Of a stretch of DNA of 18,282 nt, positions 1 to 8,726 are shown in pieces. The first letter of the stretch is position 1, and each line of letters opens with the position of its first letter. Under the pieces are notes generated by a model. It did no database searches. It saw only the letters and a list, made by a program, of their open reading frames with translations, and was not told where the DNA came from. The translations under genes were made by a program, and so were the position numbers. Source of the stretch: Leptolyngbyaceae cyanobacterium SM1_3_5. GTDB taxonomy: Bacteria; Cyanobacteriota; Cyanobacteriia; Elainellales; Elainellaceae. The stretch is from positions 1 through 18,282 of the forward strand of contig JAAUTJ010000023.1 in NCBI GenBank assembly GCA_012031475.1, read 5' to 3'.

Positions 1-1739
1 GTCGATCGCGCCGGGATCGGCTGTCACCTTGAGGACGGCAGCCTGCGAGGGCGATCGCAAATCGGCTTCGATCAGCAGCGTCCGCTTTCCGGCATAGGCA
101 CTGGCGATCGCAGATTGTAAGCGGTGACGGTTTTGCCTTCCTGGGCGATCGTGCTGGTGAGAATCACGAGTTTGGGAAATTTGCTGCCTGTGGAGCGGCG
201 AAGATTGCTGCGGAAGCGATCGAACGGTTCAAGGGTACGGCGAATCGGACGGGGCGATCGGCAACTCGCTGCGAGTTCGTTCCGGGGCGACCCGATCGGG
301 CAGCAGCGGCAGCAAACCTAAGACCGGAATTTCCTGCTGGCGCAAGGCGGTTTGCAGATCTGTGAGCGTATGGAACGTGGCGTCAAGCGAATCCAGCAGC
401 AGCACCAGTCCGCCGCCGACCAGCAGACCCACGAAGCCGCCAACCAGCAAAATCGCCGCCCCAGAGGGACTTTCGGCAACGGCCAGTTCGGTTTGCACAG
501 TTTGAAGCACAACCAAGCTGCCGACCGTTTCCTTTTCGGCCAGGGTGACATCGGCCAGTCGCGCTTCAATTTGGTTGAAGGAATTTTGCTTAAGGGCGAC
601 GTTTTGCTGGAGCCGCGCTTGCTGAAGCTGTCGATTGGGGAGGCTGGCGTATTGCTGGCGCAGTTGACCTTCGGCCTGCTGCAAGGTCGCAAGCTGCTGA
701 GTCAAGGTGTCGCGCTGCGTTTGCAGATTGACGAGCGTGTTGGCAAGCTGCTGACGGGCCGGATCGAGGCTGCTGTCTTGGCGAATTTGGCTGCTGTTGC
801 GGAGGGGAGCCGCTTGCCGATCGCCGCCGACCACTTCCGAGACGCGCTGCTGCAAAAGCTGCTCGTAGGCTTGCTGCTGATTCCGCAGTTGAATCATGGT
901 CGGATGCTCTGGGCGCAAGTCGGGCGCGAGAACTTGCAGTTGCGATTCGGTTTGATAAATTTGCGCTCTCAGGTTGGCGACGATCGGGTCGGCACTGAGG
1001 GCAGAAGAAGCATAGGCTTGGTCGGGCGTGAGTCCGAGGCGGGCTTGCAGGCTGCGAAGTTGAGCGTCAATCCCGGCGATCGATAGCTGAATTTGCCGCT
1101 GCTGCGCTTCGCCTCCGGTGATCGCGCTCAGCACATCGCCTTCTTGCGCGGCCTGCACAGCCGGAGCCTGCTGCCGGACATATTGTTCTAGCGCACGTTC
1201 GGCCTGCTGTAGTTCCAGCCCGACCTGCGATCGCAACTGCTGCAAATTGTCGGCAATCCGCGAGATCTGCTGCGTATTAAACTGGCGGCTTTGCTCGACG
1301 ATCGCTTCCATCAGGCGATTGGCGGCTTCTTGTGCCAACGTTGCATCCGGGTCGCGATAGCGCACCAAGACTCGGTAGCCTGCGGCCTCGCGCTCTTCTC
1401 GGTCGCGATCGTCGTCACCCGGATTCACGACCACTTCGGCACGGGCGCGGATGTCGATCGGGTCAAGCCGCAACGACTGCGCGACGGCATTGACAACGGC
1501 ATCCGAAAGCAAAAATTCTGCCGTGAGCGATTGCCTTGCTGCTGAAGCGCGGTTCCGGTCTGCGAAAGTGTCACGGGCGGCGCACTGTAGGCCAGCGTTC
1601 CGGCTGCGACAAATTCACTGGGCGGCTGGGGCTGCATCGCTGCAACGCCGGACAAGCTCATGACGACGAGAAATCCAGCGATCGCTGCCCACTTGTGTCG
1701 ATCGATCGCAACGAGGTACCGCTGAAGCATCACAGCCAT
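1..1739 (-). CDS. Wzc/GumC-like polysaccharide chain-length protein with tyrosine autokinase (BY-kinase) domain, 3' partial, frameshifted
   Basis: Inner-membrane protein expected to control export and chain length of exopolysaccharide, with a cytoplasmic BY-kinase domain. ATG at 1739 opens a short cytoplasmic tail and a first membrane helix (AAIAGFLVVMSLSGVAAM, about residues 18-35). A long Gln-rich periplasmic coiled coil follows, with the conserved-looking stretch LAPDLRPEHPTMIQLRNQQ, then a second helix (AAILLVGGFVGLLVGGGLVL) and a linker. The kinase domain starts with FRSNLRRSTGSKFPKLVILT, a P-loop-like AQEGKTVTAYNL, and Walker A' LLIEADLRSP. The gene leaves the window before Walker B and any tyrosine tail. 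Three frame breaks interrupt it: one base missing near 1533-1537; one extra base (or two missing) near 232-243, where a stop appears at 229; and one base missing near 113-118. Each repair gives continuous family-like sequence. It lies 119 bp downstream of the LCP gene on the same strand, so cotranscription is likely. The family is clear; the exact polymer is unknown. Confidence 0.85.
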
Positions 1740-1858
1740 GTCGATTTCGAGAATGGATTTGCGTCCACCTTAGCAGCGCTGGCGAGTTGGGCGCGATCGG
1801 GCGGCAGGAATGCAAGGTTTTCTTAGCACACCGGGCAGACAGTTGGCGGGAATTCAGG

Positions 1859-3196
1859 CTAGCCATCAATGCGATCGAGCCAGTCTGAGCCGACGCGCAG
1901 GGTAATGTCCGATTCGAGATCGCCTGTGGAGGCCGCGACGACTTCACCCAGTCCAAGCGTGGTTTCGAGCCGCTGGGCGCTGTCGAGATCGCCGCGCTGG
2001 GCGATGATTTGGGTTTGCTGCTGCGGGTCTGACCAGTCTTGAATGATGTAGACGTTATCGAACCCTTGGGCTTGCAGGTAGGCAGCGGCACGATGAGCGA
2101 CATCCGGTTCGCCAGAAGCGTTTTGAACGGCAATTCGCAACTGGGTCAGCGATTGGCGATCCTCCATCATGCCAACCATCGGCATTTCAAAATAGCTTGC
2201 CAATACCTGATCGCGGCCTGCTTCATCCAGCATCCAGTAGCTAGCGATGTATTCATCCGGCGTACTGAAGCGACCGGGAAGCATGACCATGTGGAAATCC
2301 TGGCGATCGAGATTCAGCCCAAAGCTGACCAGAGCCAGCATTTCCTCCAGCGTCAGGTTCGTATCGACATATTTCTGCATCAGTTCGATCGCCTGCGGCA
2401 GACGCGGCAACACAGCCGGACTGGTCAGCCGCTCTCGCAGAGCGCGAATCAGCGTTTGCTGCCGCTGGACACGACCAATATCGCCGTTGCCATCAGCGCG
2501 AAAGCGAGCAAATCCCTCGGCTTGTTCGCCATTGAGCGTTTGCCAGCCCTGTTCCAGGTCGATGAATAAGTCCTGCGTGTTGTCGGTGTATTTCATTTCC
2601 TGCGGGACGTAGACCTCGACACCGCCCAATAGATCGACCAGTTCCCGAAAGGCATCCGTGCTGACGCGGACATAGCGATCGATCGGCACATCGTTGAGCG
2701 TGTGGCTGACGACTCGCGCCGCCAATCCTGGCCCACCGACTTCGTTGGCATAGTTGATTTTGGTCAAGCCTTCACCGGGAATGTCCACCTGCGTATCGCG
2801 GGGAATCGACAGCACATTCACGGCGTTATTTTGCGGGTCGATCCGCACCAGCAGCATCGTGTCGCTGCGACCCATCAGGACTTCAGGCGAATTGGGTTCG
2901 GCCTCTAGGACGCGATCGACTCCCATCACCAGCACGTTGACAGGCCGCGTCACCTCATAGCGCAGCGTTTGCCGCATCAAGTCCTTGATCGAAAAATCCT
3001 GTTTCGCTTCCGGTGCGAGGGCGGTCGCTAGCGGCGTCGTCAACACCGCAACGGCTCCGAGCGTCCCCGAAACGATCGCCGTGATTAGAAACACAAAGCT
3101 CCACAGAATCCAATTGGCTCTGCGAGCGGGTGGAGCAGTGGCAACAATGGCACGATTTGGGCTTGACTGAGTTGCCGACTCCGGCTTTGGTTCCAT
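1859..3196 (-). CDS. LytR-CpsA-Psr (LCP) family glycopolymer transferase with LytR_C domain
   Basis: LCP proteins transfer lipid-linked glycopolymers to cell-envelope acceptors on the outer face of the cytoplasmic membrane. From the ATG at 3196 the protein has 445 residues: a basic tail, one membrane helix (about 29-56, rich in I/L/V/A), then the LCP domain. Family motifs are VNVLVMGVDR (about 87-95), GRSDTMLLVRID (109-120) with its conserved Arg/Asp, SIPRDTQV (130-137), and FRADGNGDIGRVQRQQ. The C-terminal part, starting near LRIAVQNASGEPD, matches the LytR_C domain usually found after LCP. A TTG at 3211 could add five residues and has AAGGA close upstream; I prefer ATG. It is followed on the same strand by the Wzc-like gene, and manC lies divergently, so a role in exopolysaccharide or wall polymer attachment is inferred. 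The frame is intact. Confidence 0.9.
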   Translation of the reverse strand: MEPKPESATQSSPNRAIVATAPPARRANWILWSFVFLITAIVSGTLGAVAVLTTPLATALAPEAKQDFSIKDLMRQTLRYEVTRPVNVLVMGVDRVLEAEPNSPEVLMGRSDTMLLVRIDPQNNAVNVLSIPRDTQVDIPGEGLTKINYANEVGGPGLAARVVSHTLNDVPIDRYVRVSTDAFRELVDLLGGVEVYVPQEMKYTDNTQDLFIDLEQGWQTLNGEQAEGFARFRADGNGDIGRVQRQQTLIRALRERLTSPAVLPRLPQAIELMQKYVDTNLTLEEMLALVSFGLNLDRQDFHMVMLPGRFSTPDEYIASYWMLDEAGRDQVLASYFEMPMVGMMEDRQSLTQLRIAVQNASGEPDVAHRAAAYLQAQGFDNVYIIQDWSDPQQQTQIIAQRGDLDSAQRLETTLGLGEVVAASTGDLESDITLRVGSDWLDRIDG

Positions 3197-3267
3197 TGAT
3201 TCCACGCTCAATTTCCTTGTGTATTCCTAAGCGGTGTGACTTGCGATCGCTGGCGGCGCAACGATTA

Positions 3268-3303
3268 GGTCTAGAACAGCCGTTGGGTCTAGAACAGCCG
3301 TTG
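3268..3303. repeat. two tandem 18-bp copies in the LCP leader
   Basis: The unit GGTCTAGAACAGCCGTTG occurs at 3268-3285 and again, without a gap or mismatch, at 3286-3303. Each copy contains the palindrome TCTAGA. The pair lies 70-110 bp upstream of the LCP start codon, probably within its untranslated leader if the TATAAT at 3327-3332 is the -10 box. It could be a duplicated operator or slippage product; function unknown. Confidence 0.85.
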
Positions 3304-3326
3304 CGTTTTGTTACAGACCTTTCGCG

Positions 3327-3332
3327 ATTATA
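3327..3332 (-). promoter_or_regulatory. possible -10 box for the LCP/Wzc-like operon
   Basis: On the minus strand this reads TATAAT, a perfect sigma-70-type -10 hexamer, about 130 bp upstream of the LCP start. I see no convincing -35 hexamer 16-18 bp further upstream, so this is only a candidate. If used, the leader RNA would contain both 18-bp tandem copies at 3268-3303. Confidence 0.25.
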
Positions 3333-3403
3333 GGGCAATCCCTGCGATCGCCTAGTGCTTCAAGCGATCGATGCCTGCTGCGATCGCCACAGTAACAAGA
3401 CGC

Positions 3404-3418
3404 GATTTGCGGCAAATC
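3404..3418. promoter_or_regulatory. 15-bp perfect palindrome, possible operator
   Basis: GATTTGC and GCAAATC are inverted arms around a single G. The site lies in the divergent LCP/manC spacer, about 245 bp before manC and 210 bp before LCP. Such a dyad could bind a dimeric regulator, but it may be chance; no family can be assigned. Confidence 0.25.
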
Positions 3419-3661
3419 TGTTTACACAAGAGCGCAGCGATTTGGCAAAATCCGGCAAAAACTCGCTCTCGCTACAAAGATTGTCTTGATTTCTAGTTTT
3501 GATGACATTTCGTCAGTTTGGCTCTACCAATCGCCAGAAAATCCGATTTGTCCTTGGGCATAATCTGGCGATCGCAAAGATGCTGTGAAGCCGGAACTTC
3601 ACGGATGGCGCTCTTTGCAGGATCTCGGTAGGATCAACGCGAACTTCTTGGCAGCTTCATC

Positions 3662-4712
3662 ATGATTCCGGTAATTCTTGCAGGTGGCAAAGGCGAACGA
3701 TTTTGGCCGCTGAGTCGAAAACACCGACCCAAGCAGTTTCTCAGTCTTGACGGCAGCGGAAAAAGTCTGCTGCAAGCCACTGCCGATCGCCTGCTCGACC
3801 TGGCAAGCGGCTGGGATGGCTTGTGGGTGATCACCGCCGCACATTTAGCAGACGGTGTGCGCGAACAGTTGCCCGAGCTGCCAGAAGCCAACCTGCTTGT
3901 TGAAGTTGAAGGCCGAGACACGGCTCCGGCTGTCGCCTGGGCAACCCTGGAAATTGCCAAGCGCTATGGTGAAGATGCGATCGTCGGCTTCTTCCCCGCT
4001 GACCCCTGGATTGAAGATTTAACCGCCTTCCACCAAACTCTGCGATCTGCCGCCGCCCTTGCCGAGCAGCATCAGGCGATCGCCACGATCGGCATCACGC
4101 CCACCTCGCCCGCCACCGGATACGGCTACATCGAACAGGGCGACTCGATCGGCAGCTTCGACACCCTCGCCGCCTATAAAGTGAAGCGCTTCACCGAAAA
4201 GCCCGATCGCGCCACTGCGGAGTCCTTCCTCGCCCAAGGCTGCTTTAGCTGGAACAGCGGCATCTTCATTTTCCCCGCAGGCATTGCCCTGAGCGAACTG
4301 CACACCTACGCCCCCGAAATCATTCAACCGCTGGAAAAGCACGGGGGAGAAATTTACCCCAAACTGCCCAAAATCAGCATCGACTACGCCCTGATGGAAA
4401 AAACCCAGCGAGCCTACGTCCTGCCCAGCGACTTCGGCTGGGACGACTTGGGCGACTGGAACGCGATCGATCGCCTGCTCAAAACCGACCAGTCCAACGT
4501 CGAAGTCGCCAAACACATCGGCCTTGACACCCAAAATTCCCTGTTCTACTCCGAAAACTCTGACGATCTAATTGTGACGATCGGCCTCGACGATCTCGTC
4601 CGTCGTCCGCGATGGCAACATTACCCTCATCACGCACAAAGACCGCACCCAAGACATCAAGCAGGTGCTGAAGCAGATGCAGGCGCGATCGGATTTTCAG
4701 GATTTGCTGTGA
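3662..4712 (+). CDS. manC: mannose-1-phosphate guanylyltransferase (GDP-mannose pyrophosphorylase), short form, frameshifted
   Basis: Makes GDP-mannose from mannose 1-phosphate and GTP in the cytoplasm, the sugar donor for mannose- and fucose-containing polysaccharides. Motifs from the ATG: VILAGGKGERFWPLSR (4-19, nucleotide-binding loop), KQFLSL (24-29), GRDTAPA (84-90), TSPATGYGYIE (148-158), FTEKPD (177-182), WNSGIF (197-202) and a late GWDDLGDW. The frame runs to the D-D-L-V near 4600, where one extra C (about 4600-4601) breaks it. Removing it gives an ending with NITLITHKDRTQDIKQV and a stop at 4710-4712, total 349 residues, the usual length for forms lacking the C-terminal isomerase cupin. 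Without repair the open frame wanders to 4969 with no family resemblance. The metal-site stretch reads PADPWI where many relatives have PADH or PSDH. It lies divergent from the LCP/Wzc-like genes, consistent with polysaccharide synthesis. Confidence 0.9.
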
Positions 4713-4742
4713 GGCGATCGGGTGTCCGGTGTCGGCGGGGAG

Positions 4743-4762
4743 AGACGCGAGATCTCGTGTCT
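4743..4762. repeat. 20-bp near-perfect palindrome, possible hairpin
   Basis: AGACGCGAGATCTCGTGTCT pairs its two 10-bp arms with one G:T-type position. It sits about 30 bp after the corrected manC stop, where convergent genes end. The sequence resembles palindromic GAGACGCGAGATCTCGCGTCTC elements I recall as dispersed in cyanobacterial genomes; that recollection has not been checked here. It may be a dispersed repeat or contribute to transcript ends. Confidence 0.5.
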
Positions 4763-4857
4763 TACGGGGACGCGGCGGGGAAGCAGATGCCAAGCTACAT
4801 TGACGCTTACGAGCAACCCCTTCAGGAGTCCCCCGGTGCAACCCTTTGGTCGGGGTT

Positions 4858-4889
4858 GGAGGTGTATTTGGAGGTGTATTTGGAGGTGG
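4858..4889. repeat. 12-bp tandem repeat, about 2.7 copies
   Basis: GGAGGTGTATTT occurs at 4858-4869 and 4870-4881, followed by the partial copy GGAGGTGG at 4882-4889. It lies outside any supported gene. It is probably a slippage-type repeat. Confidence 0.8.
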
Positions 4890-5024
4890 CTCTAGTCTCC
4901 ACTGGTTTGGAAATCGAGAGTTGTTCTAACCGAAAGTCAGCTTTCAATCGTGAACAAGTTCAGCGCTGAAGCACTCGATCGCAAGGTCGCAGCCTCCAGC
5001 CTAGCGTTTCACCCCACAAGCCAG

Positions 5025-5783
5025 CTAAATAAAGCCAAAATGCCGCAAACCTTCCAAAATGCCGCCCGCACAGTGCGATCGCGCCACATATCGCGTCGGC
5101 AAACCGTCAGGATCATGCGGATTCGCCTGATGCCAATCAATCAGTTCCAGCTGAGCATTGCCGACGATGATCCCCTTCGCCTTGACCAATTGAAACATCG
5201 ACAGATCGTTGCCTGAGTCGCCACAAACGACCGTGCGATCGCCCGTAATTCCCAGTTCCTTCTGCAAAAAATTAATCGCCGCTCCCTTGTTGCTTCGCAC
5301 TGGCACAATATCGAGGTCAATATTGCTGCTGTAAATCAGTTGAACCTCCAGCCCTTGCTCCTTCAGCGCTGCCTTCAGTTCCGGCAAAACGTAAGCCGCA
5401 GGTTCCGGCTTCAGATGAAAACTCACCTTAAACGGCGCTTGCTCAGACGCATCCTGCGGCACCAGGTCGGCAAAATGGGCAGTCGTGGCGACGACACGAT
5501 CGCGATCCCATCGGTGCGAGAGCAAATCTGCCCAAGCCGCATCCGGTGAATCGCCCTGCCGATAGATCTCCGTTCCGACTGACAAGACGCGAATATTCGG
5601 TTCCAGCATGTCTCGTTCCGTTTGCAGCATCCGAAATAAGGGCAGCGATCGCCCCGTTGCGTACACAATCACCGTTCCATGTGCTTCTCGATGCTGCTGC
5701 AAAAGCTGGTTGAGTTCGGCAAGGGCGCGATCGTCTCCCACCAGCGTGTTATCCAAATCCGTGACAAATAAAAACTGGCTCAC
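5025..5783 (-). CDS. sucrose-phosphate phosphatase
   Basis: Hydrolyses sucrose 6F-phosphate to sucrose, the last step of sucrose synthesis, used in cyanobacteria as compatible solute and carbon sink. The 252-residue protein is a HAD-superfamily phosphatase of the length of the Synechocystis enzyme. Motif I is FVTDLDNTLVGD with nucleophile Asp9 and acid/base Asp11; motif II is in YATGRS (41-46); motif III Lys is in RSNKG (163-167); motif IV is CGDSGND (187-193). SVGTEIY (68-74) and SHCAGGILEGLRHFGF at the C-terminus also match the family. The start is GTG at 5781-5783: an in-frame TAA lies three codons upstream and no ATG is near, so no other start fits. It is divergent from the MFS gene across a 120-bp spacer and single-gene in context, with no sucrose-phosphate synthase in the window. 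The frame is intact. Confidence 0.92.
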   Translation of the reverse strand: MSQFLFVTDLDNTLVGDDRALAELNQLLQQHREAHGTVIVYATGRSLPLFRMLQTERDMLEPNIRVLSVGTEIYRQGDSPDAAWADLLSHRWDRDRVVATTAHFADLVPQDASEQAPFKVSFHLKPEPAAYVLPELKAALKEQGLEVQLIYSSNIDLDIVPVRSNKGAAINFLQKELGITGDRTVVCGDSGNDLSMFQLVKAKGIIVGNAQLELIDWHQANPHDPDGLPTRYVARSHCAGGILEGLRHFGFI

Positions 5784-5903
5784 AAAAAATGCTTAAGTAA
5801 CGACGGCTAGCTTCCATCAGAAGTTTAGTGCGGAAAGGGCGATCGCTCCGTAAACTGCAAAGAAATCTCCTTAAACTAAGATCTTTGAGGATTTGCGATC
5901 GCC

Positions 5904-7138
5904 ATGCCTCGATTTGATCATCGCGTCTGGATTTTGTTTATTGGGCGATTGCTGTCGCAGTTTGGCACGGGATTTACGCTGTTTTACGCGCCGATTTTCT
6001 TCGTCAATCAGGTTGGTTTATCGGCTACCGCTGTGGGAATTGGCATCGGCAGCGGCTCAATTACCGGAATCGCCGGACGGATCTTAGGCGGATCGTTTGC
6101 CGACTCGCGCCGCTGGGGTCGCCGCAAAACGCTGTTACTGTCGGCGGCAGTGTCCGCGATCGCCTGCTTTGTGCTGGCCGCCGCCGACAATTTGCCCGTC
6201 TTCGTGATCGGAAATTTGCTCTTGGGCTTTGGCGTCGGCCTTTATTGGCCTGCCACCGAAGCCATGATTGCCGACATCACCACCCCGACCAGCGCAACGA
6301 AGCCTACGCACTGACTCGGCTTGCAGACAACTTGGGACTCGGCTTAGGCGTTGTTTTGGGCGGCGTTTTGGTTAACACGACCGGAGCGTATCGATCGCTG
6401 TTCATCATCGACGGCATTTCGTTTGTGATTTTCTTTGGAATTATTTTGGGGGCGATCGAGGAAACCCTGAACCCTGAACACGTTGCGCCCAAGCTCGTCA
6501 AAGGCTGGACAATGGCCTTGCGCGATCGCCCGCTGCTGATTTATGCGATCGTCAACGTTCTGTTTACCACCTATCTCGCTCAAATCCAAAGCGCGATGCC
6601 GCTCTATTTCAGCAACTTCGCGCCTCCGGGTGGAGCGGCGATCGCCCCGCAGCTAATCAGCGTGATTTTCTCCTGGCACGTCGTTCTGACCGCAATCACC
6701 CAGTTGCCGATCGCCCGCTGGCTGAATCGCCTTCGTCACGTCCAAGCTTTGATGCTGGCCGCTTTCACCTTTGGGCTGGGCTTCGGCTGCGTCTGGCTAG
6801 CAGGCGCGATCGCGTGGGGGCATTTGATTTGGGCAGTTTTGAGCCTGAGCATTTTGGCGATCGCAGCCGTCGCCTACACGCCGATCGCCTCGGCCTTTGT
6901 GGTCAGCCTTGCTCCGGATGCACTGCGCGGTGTATACCTCTCGGTAAATTCGCTGTGCTGGGCAATTGGCTACCTGATTGGTCCCGCGATCGGCGGCTGG
7001 GCGATGGATCAGTCCGATCAAATTGCCGATTCCTTTTGGCTGGTGACGGCCTTCAGCGTAATTGCGATCGTGCTGCCGCTGCGCTACCTCGATCGATCGC
7101 TGCAATCGAGCGATCGATCGTCTCGTCCCAGCACCTAA
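5904..7138 (+). CDS. MFS transporter, 12-helix type, frameshifted
   Basis: A major facilitator superfamily permease of the inner membrane; substrate unknown. The N-terminal half has alternating hydrophobic helices and the MFS motif A region GGSFADSRRWGRRK between helices 2 and 3, followed by LLLGFGVGLYWPATEAMIAD. The frame is broken near 6287-6288, where one G appears to be missing: the ACC-CCG-ACC reading should be T-P-D-Q-R-N-E-A-Y-A-L. After repair the protein is 411 residues and continues with TRLADNLGLGLGVVLGGVLV, a central loop rich in charged residues, and six further helices ending near LPLRYLDRS. GAGG at 5887-5890 lies about 13 bp before the ATG at 5904, somewhat far for a ribosome site. 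The C-terminal tail is a HIP1-like GATCG-rich stretch. Drug efflux or sugar export are possible; sequence alone does not decide. Confidence 0.85.
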
Positions 7139-7150
7139 CCGCGCTCCCTT

Positions 7151-7194
7151 CCAACAGGCGTCACTTTCCAATAGGCGTCACTTTCATGCGTCAC
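7151..7194. repeat. 17-bp tandem repeat upstream of tldD-like gene
   Basis: CCAACAGGCGTCACTTT (7151-7167) is followed directly by CCAATAGGCGTCACTTT (7168-7184), one mismatch in 17. A third partial copy, TGCGTCAC, lies at 7187-7194. The repeat ends at the upstream ATG candidate (7196) of the next gene, so it would lie in its leader or promoter. Function unknown. Confidence 0.75.
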
Positions 7195-7222
7195 AATGGA
7201 AACACGCTTTCCCCCAATCTCT

Positions 7223-8638
7223 ATGTCTGCGCTCACCATCTCTTCGCTCAACCAGGCCAAAGACCAGCTTGCCGACCTGATTGCCCGCTATCGATCGCAA
7301 GTCGATTTCCTCGCGATTCGCCTTGAAGAAGCTGAAGGAGCCGATATTCTTTTGCGCGGTGGACGGATCGAAACCTTGAGTGAAGGAATTTCGATCGGCG
7401 GACAGGTGCGAGCCTGCCACAAAGGGGGCTGGGGCTTTGCCAGCTTCAACCGACTTTCGACCCTGAAAGAACGCATCGAAGAAGCGATCGCCGCTGCCCG
7501 ACTGGTGGGAGACGAAGAAACCCTGCTCGCCCCGGTTGACCCAATTCAAGATTCGCGCCAGCTTTTGCTAACCGGAAGCGACCCGCGCCAGATTCCGCTG
7601 GCTCAGAAAAAAGCGCTGTGTGAGCATTACGCCGAAATTTTACGCAGCGTGGACGATCGGATCACCACAACCTCCGTTCGCTATGGCGACAGCGCCCAGC
7701 GGATCATCCTCGCCACATCTGAGGGCACGATGATTGAACAGTCCTGGGTTGATCTGGAAATGCGCTTTGCGGCGACTGCCCGCCACTGCGAAACCGTCCA
7801 GACCGGGCGCGAAACGACGGGATCGCGCAAAGCCTACGAAGATTTGCTGAATTTGGATGTGCAGGTGCGGAGTGCGGGCGATCGTGCCGTCAATGCCCTT
7901 GCCCTGCCGCTGGTCAAGGGCGACACCTACACTGTTGTGATCGACCCGATTCTGACCGGATTGTTTGTCCACGAAGCTTTCGGCCATTTGTCGGAAGCAG
8001 ACATGGCGTATGAAAATCCCGATCTGCTCGAAGTGATGAGCTTGGGACGGCGCTTTGGCGGATCTGATCTGCAAATTTTCGACGGAGCCGCCCCAGAAGG
8101 ACATCGCGGCAGCTACTACTACGACGATGAAGGCGTTCCGGCTACAACGACGCAGCTAATTCAAGATGGCGTCTTGGTTGGACGGCTGCACTCGCGCGAA
8201 ACCGCAGGCAAGCTGGGCGAAGCCCCGACCGGAAACGCCCGCTGCTTGAACTATCACTACCCGCCGATCGTCCGCATGACCAACACCTGGATCGATCGCG
8301 GCCACACGCCAGTCAACCAGCTTTTTGACGGCATCGATGAGGGCGTGTACGCCTGCAACTGGCAAGGCGGCATGACGAACGGCGAAATGTTCACCTTCAC
8401 AGCCGGAGAAGCCTGGATGATTCGCAACGGCCAAATTGCCGAACCTGTGCGCGACGTGACGCTTTCGGGCAACGTGTTTACGACGCTGGCCGACATCGAG
8501 GCGATCGGAGACGATTTCTACTGGGACGAATCCGGCGGCTGCGGCAAAGGCGGACAGAGCGGACTCGCCGTCGGCTGCGGTGGCCCCAGCTTGCGGATTC
8601 GCGATGTGGTCGTGGGCGGCGAGGCCGAAGAAGATTAG
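7223..8638 (+). CDS. tldD: TldD/PmbA family metalloprotease-like protein (TldD type)
   Basis: TldD with its partner TldE/PmbA forms a cytoplasmic zinc-dependent protease known from maturation of modified peptides and CcdA turnover in enterobacteria; the cyanobacterial role is undefined. From the ATG at 7223 the protein has 471 residues. Family hallmarks are RGGRIETLSEGISIGGQVRA near the N-terminus, the HExxxH zinc motif HEAFGH (about 250-255), a Cys-bearing C-terminal region GCGKGGQSGLAVGCGGPSLR that includes the family's metal-binding Cys, and MTNTWIDRG with GVYACNWQGGMTNGEMFTF between them. An ATG at 7196 would add nine residues; I prefer 7223 because relatives have a short tail before the first conserved block. 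The frame is intact. The partner gene tldE is not in the window. It may share a transcript with the upstream MFS gene (84-bp gap) but the 17-bp repeats argue for its own control region. Confidence 0.92.
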   Translation: MSALTISSLNQAKDQLADLIARYRSQVDFLAIRLEEAEGADILLRGGRIETLSEGISIGGQVRACHKGGWGFASFNRLSTLKERIEEAIAAARLVGDEETLLAPVDPIQDSRQLLLTGSDPRQIPLAQKKALCEHYAEILRSVDDRITTTSVRYGDSAQRIILATSEGTMIEQSWVDLEMRFAATARHCETVQTGRETTGSRKAYEDLLNLDVQVRSAGDRAVNALALPLVKGDTYTVVIDPILTGLFVHEAFGHLSEADMAYENPDLLEVMSLGRRFGGSDLQIFDGAAPEGHRGSYYYDDEGVPATTTQLIQDGVLVGRLHSRETAGKLGEAPTGNARCLNYHYPPIVRMTNTWIDRGHTPVNQLFDGIDEGVYACNWQGGMTNGEMFTFTAGEAWMIRNGQIAEPVRDVTLSGNVFTTLADIEAIGDDFYWDESGGCGKGGQSGLAVGCGGPSLRIRDVVVGGEAEED

Positions 8639-8726
8639 CGATCGCCCAAACCTTAAAGAAAAGCAATTTGCGGAGCGAATCACCAAGACCAAACTAAAAT
8701 GAGGGTTTCGCGCTCCGATCATTGCC

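Larger units (their letters stand above)
3197..3661. other. 465-bp intergenic region between divergent LCP and manC genes
   Basis: No protein-like reading frame is visible. The region holds the 18-bp tandem repeat and the TATAAT candidate for the LCP side, HIP1 sites (for example 3243-3250), and a perfect 15-bp palindrome GATTTGCGGCAAATC at 3404-3418. Several further GGCAAA words follow the palindrome up to about 3460. Its length and divergent position suggest regulatory content for both flanking genes, but no known operator was recognised. Confidence 0.5.
4713..5024. other. 312-bp spacer after manC with palindrome and 12-bp repeats
   Basis: The spacer lies between the ends of the converging manC and sucrose-phosphate phosphatase genes. 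I see no convincing gene. It holds a 20-bp near-perfect palindrome at 4743-4762 and a 12-bp tandem repeat at 4858-4889. No clear stem with a T-run terminator was found, although the palindrome could form a hairpin in either transcript. Confidence 0.55.

Noticed and set aside
352..1086. Long plus-strand open frame antisense to the Wzc-like gene
   Set aside because: Mirror of a Gln/Leu-rich coiled coil; no family-like motif, and the minus strand gives a clear Wzc protein.
4019..4534. Minus-strand open frame inside manC
   Set aside because: Gly/Val-rich shadow of the ManC codons without start context or motif.
4600..4969. ManC with an added novel C-terminal domain
   Set aside because: The extra residues are a wrong-frame reading after an inserted base; the next frame restores the normal ManC ending with a stop at 4710-4712.
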